Assembly: GCF_000695795.1 (NCBI RefSeq)
Contig: NZ_JNCA01000007.1
Span: 1 to 64,000, forward strand
Direction of reading: 5' to 3'
DNA: 64,000 nucleotides
From: Flavobacterium seoulense
GTDB taxonomy: Bacteria > Bacteroidota > Bacteroidia > Flavobacteriales > Flavobacteriaceae
Shown here: positions 32,748-42,516 of the stretch, in pieces
Layout: every line of letters begins with the position of its first letter
How positions within the stretch are numbered: position 1 is the first letter of the stretch
Program-made: the position numbers and the translations under genes
The notes under the pieces: model-generated
The model's database searches: none
What the model was told of the DNA's origin: nothing
The model's input: the letters and a program-made list of their open reading frames with translations, nothing else

Positions 32748-32832
32748 CTTTATTACATTTTCTTAAAGATACAAAGTATAAAGTTTAGAACCCAATTAAA
32801 TCAAAAAAGAGAGTTTATTTAACTCTCTTTTA

Positions 32833-33645
32833 TTATTCTATTTCCCATTGACGCAGTTTATTTAATTGCTCTTGTTCTTCTAACTCTTCGGCTGGAATTA
32901 CCTTTAAAAAAGAAGGATGCTGCTCAATAGCATATTCTATTTTTTCAACAATTTCTTCAATCGACTCGTTTTCATAATCAATTTGAAGTGGCTCTTTGAT
33001 AATAAAAGACTGTAAAATTCCTTTTTTTTTCATTCGAATTCCCTTTCGATCAAAAGAACGGCGAAATCCATCAATTACAATAGGAACTACAATAGGTCGA
33101 TGTTGTTTAATAATATGCGCGGTTCCTTTTCGAACAGGTTTAAAAGAACGGGTCGTTCCTTGCGGAAAAGTTATTACCCAGCCATCATCAAGCGCTTTTT
33201 TTATGTTTTCGGTATCATTAGGATTGACTGCTTTTTTTTCGACAGCATCAACTCCCTCAGAACGCCAGGTTCTTTCTACCGGAATTGCCCCTGCATAAGA
33301 CAATATTTTGGGTAACAAGCCCGAACGCATCGTCTCTTTGGCAGCTACATAATAAATATTCATTTTTGGCTGCCATAAATAACCAATGTTTTTTATAGAA
33401 TCAATTCGACCACTTAAACTGGCATTAAAAACATGGAACATTGCCACAACATCGGCAAAATAAGTTTGATGATTAGAAATGAAAAGTACATTAGTATCAG
33501 GTAAATTTCGAATAATTTCCGAACCTTCAATTTGCAAATCATTAAAACCATGATATCGCCTATGAGTACAGCTTCCAAAAACACGGATTAACCATTTTTT
33601 TAGAAATAAGATATGTCCAAAAGGATTTCTTTTAATAAGTCCCAT
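32833..33645 (-). CDS. PlsC-like 1-acyl-glycerol-3-phosphate acyltransferase
   Basis: A 270-residue acyltransferase of the LPLAT family. The catalytic block reads SNHQTYFADVVAMF, with H59 and D65 separated by five residues rather than the four of the classical NHX4D motif. Glycerol-phosphate binding motifs follow: FPQGTTRSFKPVRKG (normally FPEGTRS) and VVPIVIDGFRR. It likely acylates lysophosphatidic acid or a related lipid at the membrane. It is a single gene with a short C-terminal acidic/Gln helix (EELEEQEQLNKL). Because of the motif changes the exact acceptor is uncertain. Confidence 0.85.
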   Translation of the reverse strand: MGLIKRNPFGHILFLKKWLIRVFGSCTHRRYHGFNDLQIEGSEIIRNLPDTNVLFISNHQTYFADVVAMFHVFNASLSGRIDSIKNIGYLWQPKMNIYYVAAKETMRSGLLPKILSYAGAIPVERTWRSEGVDAVEKKAVNPNDTENIKKALDDGWVITFPQGTTRSFKPVRKGTAHIIKQHRPIVVPIVIDGFRRSFDRKGIRMKKKGILQSFIIKEPLQIDYENESIEEIVEKIEYAIEQHPSFLKVIPAEELEEQEQLNKLRQWEIE

Positions 33646-33705
33646 AAACTTGTATTGTGCTTTAAAAATTAATCTACAAAATTACAAAAATATTATTGGA
33701 GAAGT

Positions 33706-34356
33706 TTAATAGTTGTCTGGCAAAACATTATTCAAAACATCTCTCAATTCGCTCAACATCATTGCTGTGGCTCCCCAAACAATATGCTCTCCGATTTTAA
33801 AAGCAGGAACTTCGATAAAAGAAGCATAGGAAGTTGATAAATTTTCGACCGTGATAATTGCATTACTTCTAAATAAATCCAAAGGCAATTCGATAAGGGC
33901 AGCAACTTCTTTTGGATCCAAAACAAAATCAATTTCTTCACTACAAATCCCTAAAAAAGGATACACCATAAAATTACTTGGCGGAATGTAAACCGGAGTA
34001 AATGCTTTTACAATTTCAATTTTATTGCGGCTTACTCCTATTTCTTCTTCGGTTTCACGTAAAGCGGTAGCACTAAAATCAACATCTTCGGTTTCGATTT
34101 TTCCTCCGGGGAAAGCAATTTGAGCCGAATGAATTCCGTTATATGAATTTCGAACAATCAGAGCCAAATAAGTTTCGTTATTTTTAGGATAAAACAACAT
34201 GGTTACAGCAGCTTCTCTAGCTGGATTTTCTTTTAAATTTACTTTTTCCAAAAGTTTTTTCCGTTCTAAAGGCATCATTTTTTCATGCGAAACTTCTCCC
34301 GAAAGAGAGGATTGAACTATTTTAGGTATATAATTTAAAAAATATTGAAAATCCAT
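33706..34356 (-). CDS. Nudix hydrolase, CoA pyrophosphatase (NudL-like)
   Basis: A 216-residue Nudix enzyme from MDFQYFLNYIP (34356); an ATG two codons earlier is also possible. The Nudix box is FPGGKIETEDVDFSATALRE followed by TEEEIGV, in the version with the extra spacing of the CoA-pyrophosphatase group. The YLALIVRNSYNGIHSAQIAF stretch just before is typical of that group. It splits CoA into phosphopantetheine and adenosine 3',5'-bisphosphate. It lies 60 bases from the acyltransferase gene on the same strand. Confidence 0.9.
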   Translation of the reverse strand: MDFQYFLNYIPKIVQSSLSGEVSHEKMMPLERKKLLEKVNLKENPAREAAVTMLFYPKNNETYLALIVRNSYNGIHSAQIAFPGGKIETEDVDFSATALRETEEEIGVSRNKIEIVKAFTPVYIPPSNFMVYPFLGICSEEIDFVLDPKEVAALIELPLDLFRSNAIITVENLSTSYASFIEVPAFKIGEHIVWGATAMMLSELRDVLNNVLPDNY

Positions 34357-34442
34357 AATCAAAGTTTACTTTTGCAAATAAAAACATAAATATACTTTAG
34401 AAAGCAAGCTTGCACAATTTTTCTAAAGCCAAAATTTTCACA

Positions 34443-34883
34443 ATGTATAGTAAAGAAGAAACACAAAAATTAAAACGAGAATTCTGGGTTACTTTTGCTG
34501 AAAAATATCCCAGAAAATGGATGTTATATGACACTAAAATCAAAGATTTCTCTTTTAAATTTTTTGTTGACAATAAAAAAGCACAGGTTCTTATTGACAT
34601 TGAACATCGCAATAACGAAAAAAGATTGGGTTACTTCGAAAAATTGGAAGCTTTAAAAGGTATTTTAGAAGAAGAATTTATTAGTGATTTAGTTTTCGAA
34701 AAAGATTATGTTTTAGAAAACGGAAAAACAATTAGCCGAATTTGGGTTGAAAAATTAGGTGTAGGCTTTAGTAATCGCAACTATTGGGATGCCATTTTTG
34801 ACTTTTACAATGAAAAAATGGATGCTTTAGAGCGTTTTTATCTGGAATATGATGAATTTATAAAAGATATTGAAAGTGAGTAA
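34443..34883 (+). CDS. DUF4268-family protein
   Basis: A 146-residue protein from MYSKEETQKLKREFWVTFAE (34443); the frame extends to a TTG at 34410 but the ATG fits the family. The pattern KREFWVTFAEKYPRKWMLYD, IKDFSFKFFVDNKKAQVLID and NRNYWDAIFDFYNEKMDALE matches DUF4268, a family related to the C-terminal parts of some restriction-like endonuclease proteins, but here alone. No catalytic motif can be confirmed. It is convergent with the next gene across a strong hairpin. Confidence 0.78.
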   Translation: MYSKEETQKLKREFWVTFAEKYPRKWMLYDTKIKDFSFKFFVDNKKAQVLIDIEHRNNEKRLGYFEKLEALKGILEEEFISDLVFEKDYVLENGKTISRIWVEKLGVGFSNRNYWDAIFDFYNEKMDALERFYLEYDEFIKDIESE

Positions 34884-34930
34884 TAACACTCTTTTTGAAA
34901 TAGTATCTTCAAGGAATAAATTAAGTTTCA

Positions 34931-34989
34931 ACCGCAAATTCGCAAATTTCAAAACATCTTAAAGATGCTATAATTCGCGAATTTGCGGT
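34931..34989. repeat. Long inverted repeat between convergent genes
   Basis: Perfect 13-bp arms, ACCGCAAATTCGC (34931-34943) and GCGAATTTGCGGT (34977-34989), enclose a second small stem (CATCTT/AAGATG). A T run follows on the plus strand, so it probably terminates the DUF4268 transcript. Confidence 0.8.
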
Positions 34990-35012
34990 ATTTTTTTTCA
35001 ACTCTGAGAAAG

Positions 35013-35426
35013 CTACATCGTAAAAATATTATACACAATTACGTGATCGCTGTAAGTAATGTATAATTGCTTTCGGTTTTCCTGTTTTTTTCGGGTGATG
35101 ATGGAAACAGTACAATCTACACCATCGTTGTCTTTACAAATAAATGAATACACTAAATCAGTTTCTGATTCAGATTCCGGTTGGTAAGTCAATATGTTGT
35201 ACAATTGAATATTTCGGGAATAAACAACAATTCTGTTTTTATCAGTATCTAAAGTAACTGAAATATTCACCAGACTCAAATCAGACCATTTGCCCCATTT
35301 CCCTTTTTCGTTTTTTTCTAAAACGCTAAAACCAGAAGTCCGGAATTTATAGGTTTGACTATAGGATTGCTGCAGGCCAATTCCTAAAAATAGTAAGCTT
35401 ATGTAAAAGCATTTTATTCGTGTCAT
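35013..35426 (-). CDS. Secreted protein of unknown function
   Basis: A 137-residue exported protein from MTRIKCFYISLLFLGIGLQQ (35426), a clear signal peptide cut near SYSQ. The mature part is beta-rich (TSGFSVLEKNEKGKWGKWSD, VNISVTLDTDKNRIVVYSR) and ends with YSDHVIVYNIFTM. There is no recognised motif. Its start lies 10 bases from the stop of the nitronate monooxygenase gene on the same strand, so it may be the distal gene of that transcript. Probably periplasmic; role unknown. Confidence 0.7.
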   Translation of the reverse strand: MTRIKCFYISLLFLGIGLQQSYSQTYKFRTSGFSVLEKNEKGKWGKWSDLSLVNISVTLDTDKNRIVVYSRNIQLYNILTYQPESESETDLVYSFICKDNDGVDCTVSIITRKKQENRKQLYITYSDHVIVYNIFTM

Positions 35427-35436
35427 TACAATTTCT

Positions 35437-36381
35437 TTAGTATAAAAAATGGACAACTTCTTTTTTAGCTATTTGGTATTCTTTCATGAGATCTTTAACA
35501 ATCGATTCCGCTGGTTTTATTTCGTGAATTAATCCTGCAATCTGACCTATTTCTAATTCACCTTCAACCAAATCCCCTTCAAAAATTCCTTTTTTGGCAC
35601 GAGCCCTTCCTAATAATTTTTCTAAATCTTCTTTAGTTGGACATTGTGCATACAGTTCCTGAATATCTTCAAAAAATTTATTCTTAATCAAACGAACCGG
35701 AGCTAACTCTTTTAATGTTAACTGCGTTCCGCCTTCTTTAGTATCTAAAACAATTTGTTTAAAATTTTCATGTGCTGAAGATTCTGTCGAAGCAGCAAAA
35801 CGACTTCCTATTTGAACTCCATCGGCACCAAGAATCATTGCTGCAAGCATTCCGTTTCCGGTAGCAATTCCACCGGCTGCAATAATAGGAATTTTTATTT
35901 GTTCTTTCACCATTGGTATCAAAGTAAAAGTAGTGGTTTCATCACGCCCATTATGACCACCTGCTTCAAAACCTTCGGCAACAATAGCATCTACACCTGC
36001 TGTTTGTGCTTTTAGAGCAAATTTGGTACTACTCACCACATGAACAACAGTAATACCATGTTTTTTTAAATAAGAGGTCCAGGTCATTGGATTTCCTGCT
36101 GATGTAAAAACGATTTTTACTTTCTCTTCTACAATAATCTGCATAATTTCCTCAATATTGGGATATAACATAGGAATATTTACTCCAAAAGGTTTCGAAG
36201 TAGCTTTTTTACATTTCTGAATGTGCTCTCTCAGAACTTCAGGATACATTGACCCTGCACCTATCAAACCCAAACCGCCTGCATTACTCACTGCACTGGC
36301 TAGTTTATAACCACTAACCCAAACCATTCCGGCTTGAACTATAGGATATTTGATATCAAAAAGTGTGGTTATTCTATTCAT
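35437..36381 (-). CDS. Nitronate monooxygenase (2-nitropropane dioxygenase family)
   Basis: A 314-residue FMN TIM-barrel enzyme from MNRITTLFDIKYPIVQAGM (36381); an upstream in-frame ATG at 36405 is also possible. Family motifs: VQAGMVWVSG, NAGGLGLIGAGSM, AEGFEAGGHNGRDE with the catalytic histidine, and AAGGIATGNGMLAAMILGAD for flavin phosphate binding. It oxidises alkyl nitronates such as propionate 3-nitronate; many bacterial homologues are annotated only by family. It may also be an enoyl reductase-like enzyme (FabK branch), but the GGHNG motif favours nitronate monooxygenase. Confidence 0.85.
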   Translation of the reverse strand: MNRITTLFDIKYPIVQAGMVWVSGYKLASAVSNAGGLGLIGAGSMYPEVLREHIQKCKKATSKPFGVNIPMLYPNIEEIMQIIVEEKVKIVFTSAGNPMTWTSYLKKHGITVVHVVSSTKFALKAQTAGVDAIVAEGFEAGGHNGRDETTTFTLIPMVKEQIKIPIIAAGGIATGNGMLAAMILGADGVQIGSRFAASTESSAHENFKQIVLDTKEGGTQLTLKELAPVRLIKNKFFEDIQELYAQCPTKEDLEKLLGRARAKKGIFEGDLVEGELEIGQIAGLIHEIKPAESIVKDLMKEYQIAKKEVVHFLY

Positions 36382-36476
36382 AGCAATTTCTTTTTCAGAT
36401 TTCATTTTATAAAAAAAGTGACTAATTACTAAAAGAATTAATCACTTAAATATATTATTTATTTTCGAAAGCTACA

Positions 36477-37664
36477 CTAAGAAATCACACCAGAGCCAAC
36501 TAATTCCTCGCCTAAATGCCAGGCTACAAATTGTCCTTCGGTAATGGCGGATTGTGGTTCTTTAAAAGAAACATACATCCCATCTTCAAATTGATGCAAA
36601 GTAGCTTCTTGTAAAGGCTGTCTGTAACGAATTCTAGCCATTACTTTCATCGTTTCTCCATTGGCTAAAGCCAAATCTTTACGAATCCAATGCACTTCTG
36701 ATTTTTCGATAAACAAGGCTTTTCTAAACAACCCCGGATGATGACTTCCCATTCCGGTATAAATTGTATTCGAGACAACATCGGTTGCAATTACAAACAA
36801 ACCTTCGGCTGTACCGCCCACATTCAATCCTTTTCGTTGACCAATAGTAAAATAATGAGCACCTTGATGCTTGCCTACTTTTTTACCCATTTCAGGTGTA
36901 TATTGAATAGGTTTTGCTGCTAATGCCAAAGCTTCTTCAGTATTTAAGTCGTCTGAAACTGTAGTATTATAAACCGGATTATCTTTGTCAATTTGGACAA
37001 TAATTCCGTCTTTAGGCTGTAATTTTTGCTGTAAAAATTCAGGCAAACGTACTTTTCCTATGAAACACAAACCTTGTGAATCTTTCTTTTCTGCCGTTAC
37101 TAATTCCATTTCGGCAGCAATTTCACGAACCTGAGGCTTTGTTAACTCACCAATTGGGAAAAGTGATTTTGCTAACTGCTCTTGTGATAATTGGCACAAA
37201 AAATAAGACTGATCCTTATTATTATCTACTCCGGCTAGCAATTGATATACTGCTTTTCCGTCAACTTCAATTTCGCTTTTGCGACAATAATGTCCTGTTG
37301 CCACATAATCGGCACCAAGACTTAGAGCGATTTTCATGAAAACATCAAATTTTATCTCACGATTACACAATACATCAGGATTTGGAGTTCGTCCTTTTTC
37401 ATATTCGTTGAACATATAATCAACGATTTTTTCTTTGTATTGTTCGCTTAAATCTACGGTTTGAAATGGTATTCCTAATTTTTCAGCCACTAACAAAGCG
37501 TCATTACTATCTTCTAGCCACGGACAATCATTCGAAATAGTAACCGAATCATCATGCCAGTTTTTCATAAAAAGACCTATCACTTCATAACCTTGTTGCT
37601 GCAACAAATAAGCTGCAACACTTGAATCTACACCACCCGAAAGTCCAACTACAACACGTTTCAT
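36477..37664 (-). CDS. mnmA: tRNA-specific 2-thiouridylase MnmA
   Basis: A 395-residue enzyme that thiolates U34 of tRNAs for Lys, Glu and Gln. The start at [15 protein letters not shown] (37664) puts the PP-loop at the N-terminus, as usual. The catalytic cysteines are in [14 protein letters not shown] and [10 protein letters not shown], and GIIVQ...[15 protein letters not shown] is characteristic of the central domain. It is followed on the plus side by a TACCTTTG -7 box in minus orientation (37689-37696), about 25 bases before the start codon. Confidence 0.97.
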   Translation of the reverse strand: MKRVVVGLSGGVDSSVAAYLLQQQGYEVIGLFMKNWHDDSVTISNDCPWLEDSNDALLVAEKLGIPFQTVDLSEQYKEKIVDYMFNEYEKGRTPNPDVLCNREIKFDVFMKIALSLGADYVATGHYCRKSEIEVDGKAVYQLLAGVDNNKDQSYFLCQLSQEQLAKSLFPIGELTKPQVREIAAEMELVTAEKKDSQGLCFIGKVRLPEFLQQKLQPKDGIIVQIDKDNPVYNTTVSDDLNTEEALALAAKPIQYTPEMGKKVGKHQGAHYFTIGQRKGLNVGGTAEGLFVIATDVVSNTIYTGMGSHHPGLFRKALFIEKSEVHWIRKDLALANGETMKVMARIRYRQPLQEATLHQFEDGMYVSFKEPQSAITEGQFVAWHLGEELVGSGVIS

Positions 37665-37766
37665 TCTAAAATTTATTTTATGAGGATGCAAAGGTACAAA
37701 GTTTTCAACCGAATCTTATGCCTAACTATTGTTAATTCTAAAGCTGTTTACAATCAAAATCAAGTT

Positions 37767-38459
37767 TTATTTTTTAGGATTACTCATGTTGACTTCTTGC
37801 GTTAATTTGCCATTTTCAAAGAACTGCCAAATTCCTGTTTTTTTACCATTGGTGAATTTCCCTTTAGAAACAATTTTATCATCAACATCTTTAAAAATAA
37901 CCATTCCGTCGTACTGATTATTTTTAAAAGTAGCTTCTTCCAGTACAAATCCTTTTTCGGAATATTTTTTAGAACTGCCATTTTTCAAACCATCCTTATA
38001 ATAAGTTTCTTCAGCTATTTTTCCACTTGGAAAATATACCGAACGTAAGCCTTCCAATTTACCGTTTTTGTAATTTTCGGTTGTCATAATTGTTGTTGCG
38101 CCTAAATGGTAATATTTCCACTCGCCTTCAAACAATTTATTGATTACTTTTCCTTCGCTCACTTTATTCTTTCGCTGGTCATAAAAAACAGTGTAAGCAA
38201 CATTGTCGTTAGCATTAAAAGTTCGGGTAGCAATGATTGTTCCTGCTTTGGTATCATCAAAAAATTTAAACTCACCTATTTCTTTTCCATGCGAAAAAGT
38301 TCCTTCATAACGCGGTCTTTTAGACTCCGGATAAACACCTTTCCATAATCCGTCTTTTTTTCCGTTGGCATCCAAATTATTAAAAGCATTCTGCGCCTGA
38401 ACAGTAGCGAACCCAAAAAACACAAATACAATCAAACTAAAACAATATTTCATTTTCAT
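37767..38459 (-). CDS. Exported MORN-repeat (YwqK-like) protein
   Basis: A 230-residue secreted protein. The signal peptide is MKMKYCFSLIVFVFFGFATV, cut after QAQ. The rest is about eight tandem MORN-type units of about 22 residues with the pattern YxxGKxxG: KNGKLEGLRSVYFPSGKIAE, YKDGLKNGSSKKYSEKGFV, FTNGKKTGIWQFFENGKLTQ. Database copies are often labelled toxin-antitoxin system YwqK family antitoxin, but there is no toxin partner here and that label is not informative. A surface or periplasmic binding role is possible. Confidence 0.85.
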   Translation of the reverse strand: MKMKYCFSLIVFVFFGFATVQAQNAFNNLDANGKKDGLWKGVYPESKRPRYEGTFSHGKEIGEFKFFDDTKAGTIIATRTFNANDNVAYTVFYDQRKNKVSEGKVINKLFEGEWKYYHLGATTIMTTENYKNGKLEGLRSVYFPSGKIAEETYYKDGLKNGSSKKYSEKGFVLEEATFKNNQYDGMVIFKDVDDKIVSKGKFTNGKKTGIWQFFENGKLTQEVNMSNPKK

Positions 38460-38518
38460 AAAAAATACTTTTTAAACTAAACGTATTAATCGAATTATAA
38501 ATTATCTCTAAAACCAAA

Positions 38519-38542
38519 AAATCCCGATAATTCGAGATTTTT
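38519..38542 (-). terminator. Terminator after yidC
   Basis: On the minus strand AATCTCGA pairs with TCGGGATT (one G:U) and is followed by TTTTTT, 10 bases past the yidC stop. Confidence 0.6.
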
Positions 38543-38551
38543 TGATTTGTA

Positions 38552-40444
38552 TTATTTCTTTTTCTTTTGAGCTCTCATAGCTTCTTGTTGTTCCATTGCT
38601 TCTTGCAATTTTTGTTGGAACTTACTTTGTTTCTTAGGCTCTTTCTTTTTGTTTTCCTGAATTTGAGCATGAATCTTATCGCTATCGATAATGTAGTTTT
38701 TAATTACTAACATGATTCCGATTGTAATTGTATTCGAAATAAAATAATACAAACTCAATCCTGATGCATAACTATTAAAGAACAACAACATCATTAATGG
38801 CGAAATATACACCATTATTTTCATCATTTTAGCCATATCTGGCATTCCTTCTTGTTGCGGTGCTGCCATTTGTTGATCTCCTGTTGTCATTTTCATATAG
38901 AAGAAAATAGCGATAGAAGCTAAAATAGGGAATAAACTAATATGATCTCCATAAGCCGGAATATGGAAAGGCAATTTATAAACTGAATCGAATGATGATA
39001 AATCATCTGCCCATAAGAATCCTTGTTGTCTTAACTCAATTGCAGCTGGGAAAAATTGGAACAAAGCATAAAAGACGGGCATTTGCAGCAAACCGGGAAC
39101 ACAACCCGCCATAGGATTCACGCCTGCTTTGTTGTAAAGCTTCATTGTTTCCTGCTGTTTTTTCATTGGTTCATCCTTATACTTCTCAGCAATTTCAGTA
39201 ATTTCAGGACGCAACACTTTCATTTTAGCCTGAGACAAAAATGATTTATAAGTAACAGGAGACATCAATAATTTTACCAAAATAGTAAACAATACAATAG
39301 CCCATCCCTGAGAAATAAACATACTTAAAAATCCGTACATAGGAATGAAAGCATGACGGTTTATCCAACCGAAAATCCCCCAACCTAAAGCTACGATGTC
39401 TTCTAAATTTCTATCATAAGATTTTAATAACTTATAATCAGTAGGCCCATAGTACCAATTCATTTTTTGGTCTATTTCTCCGTTTTTGAATGCTAATGGT
39501 AAAGTAGCTTTGAATTGTTTTGTAAAAGTAGTATCAACCTTATCATCTTTCACTAAATTGTTAGAATACAATTCGGCAGTTTTAAACGGAGTTGAAGACA
39601 ATAAAATAGAAGAAAAGAAATGCTGCTTGTAAGCTACATAACTAACCTCTTCAGCTGTTTCAGTTTTATCATTTCCCTGACCTAAATAGTCAGTCTTACC
39701 ATCTTCGTATTCGAAATAAACTTCTGAATAACGGTTTTCGTAAGAAATACTTTTTTCATTAGTATAGGTTTTAAAATCCCATTCTAATTGTATCGGTTTT
39801 GCAGTTTTTAAAACCGTATTCAAACCTTGTGACTGAATGTCGAAATCCAACATATAATCATCAGCTTTCAACACATATTTATATTCTAAATAAGCTGTTG
39901 GCGAAGCTTTCAATCGCATTGTCAAAATTTGATCTTCACCATTTTTTGTTAAAGTTGGCTCGAAATAAAGATCTTTAGTATTTAAAGTATGATTATCAAC
40001 TGTTGCCAATTCTAAGTTGAATTGCGCATTATTATCTTTAATCAATTTTACTAAATCCCCAGATCCTTTTTTAGATCGCTCAAAATTCTTTAAAGTAGCT
40101 TCGGCAATGTATCCACCTTTATTAGCTATTTTTAAGATTACTAATTTGTTTTCGATAGTTGTGAATCCTTCTTTTGCTGAAGGTAAAGTAGCTGAATAAG
40201 CAAAACTTCCTAAAGTTTTTTGCAATTTTGCTAATTGTAAAGTATCATTAGTTGCAACTGGAGCCGCAGTTAATTTTGCAGCATTCTCTTTAACTTTAGC
40301 TTCTTGAGCAACCAATTCTTTTTTGGCTTTTTCTGCAGCAAGTTCTGCCTCAGAAGGTTTGTTTTGATACATTATCCAAAGTAATATACCGAAAATCAAT
40401 ATAAAACCAATCAGTGAATTGGGGTCAAACTTTTTTTCTTCCAT
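38552..40444 (-). CDS. yidC: Membrane protein insertase YidC
   Basis: A 630-residue inner-membrane insertase. The N-terminal signal-anchor is LIGFILIFGILLWIMYQ, followed by a Lys/Ala linker and a large periplasmic beta domain (about 75-355). The conserved 60KD_IMP membrane core (about 365-590) includes AWGIFGWINRHAFIPMYGF, MSPVTYKSFLSQAKMKVLRP and NPMAGCVPGLLQMPVFYALF, then a basic C-terminal tail. The length is normal for Bacteroidota. It lies 68 bases downstream of pyrG on the same strand, a pairing common in Flavobacterium. Confidence 0.97.
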   Translation of the reverse strand: MEEKKFDPNSLIGFILIFGILLWIMYQNKPSEAELAAEKAKKELVAQEAKVKENAAKLTAAPVATNDTLQLAKLQKTLGSFAYSATLPSAKEGFTTIENKLVILKIANKGGYIAEATLKNFERSKKGSGDLVKLIKDNNAQFNLELATVDNHTLNTKDLYFEPTLTKNGEDQILTMRLKASPTAYLEYKYVLKADDYMLDFDIQSQGLNTVLKTAKPIQLEWDFKTYTNEKSISYENRYSEVYFEYEDGKTDYLGQGNDKTETAEEVSYVAYKQHFFSSILLSSTPFKTAELYSNNLVKDDKVDTTFTKQFKATLPLAFKNGEIDQKMNWYYGPTDYKLLKSYDRNLEDIVALGWGIFGWINRHAFIPMYGFLSMFISQGWAIVLFTILVKLLMSPVTYKSFLSQAKMKVLRPEITEIAEKYKDEPMKKQQETMKLYNKAGVNPMAGCVPGLLQMPVFYALFQFFPAAIELRQQGFLWADDLSSFDSVYKLPFHIPAYGDHISLFPILASIAIFFYMKMTTGDQQMAAPQQEGMPDMAKMMKIMVYISPLMMLLFFNSYASGLSLYYFISNTITIGIMLVIKNYIIDSDKIHAQIQENKKKEPKKQSKFQQKLQEAMEQQEAMRAQKKKK

Positions 40445-40512
40445 TTTTATACAAATTATTTTTCTGACTTATTGTGTCAAATTATTGGGTTCTATTTTTT
40501 AACAATAGATGA

Positions 40513-42189
<1,677 letters not shown>

Positions 42190-42269
42190 TTATGCTAATT
42201 TGGAAATGAGATAATTTCTAAAATTGACTTTTGTTAATCCCTAAATAAAAACCTCATTAAATTTATAAT

Positions 42270-42503
42270 TCAATGAGGTTTTGGGTATCTTTTTTTGATA
42301 TTTCTTATCAATTCTTCTAAACCATTTAGTTTTAATTCATAAACTAGTTTTAATTGCTCACCTAATTCCCCTTTTGGAAATCCTTTATTGTGATACCAAA
42401 CCACATAATATTCAGGTAAATCAATCAGGAATCGGCCTTCATATTTCCCAAAAGGCATTTTAGTATGCGCTAATTTTATAAGTTGTTTTTGATTATTATC
42501 CAT
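42270..42503 (-). CDS. DUF3820-family small protein
   Basis: A 77-residue protein from MDNNQKQLIKLAHTKMPFGK (42503). The conserved core MPFGKYEGRFLIDLPEYYVV and HNKGFPKGELGEQL identifies the DUF3820 family (a Pseudomonas member is called a quorum-sensing-regulated virulence factor, but the biochemical function is unknown). It starts 13 bases after the stop of the LysM protein gene, so the two are probably cotranscribed. Its stop codon lies inside a hairpin, AAAACCTCATT with AATGAGGTTTT at 42248-42282, that likely ends the transcript. Confidence 0.8.
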   Translation of the reverse strand: MDNNQKQLIKLAHTKMPFGKYEGRFLIDLPEYYVVWYHNKGFPKGELGEQLKLVYELKLNGLEELIRNIKKRYPKPH

Positions 42504-42516
42504 TAAAAACAAAAAC

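Noticed and set aside
37767..38459. Antitoxin of a toxin-antitoxin system (YwqK label)
   Set aside because: The protein has a signal peptide and MORN-type repeats, and no toxin gene is adjacent, so the label is not supported.
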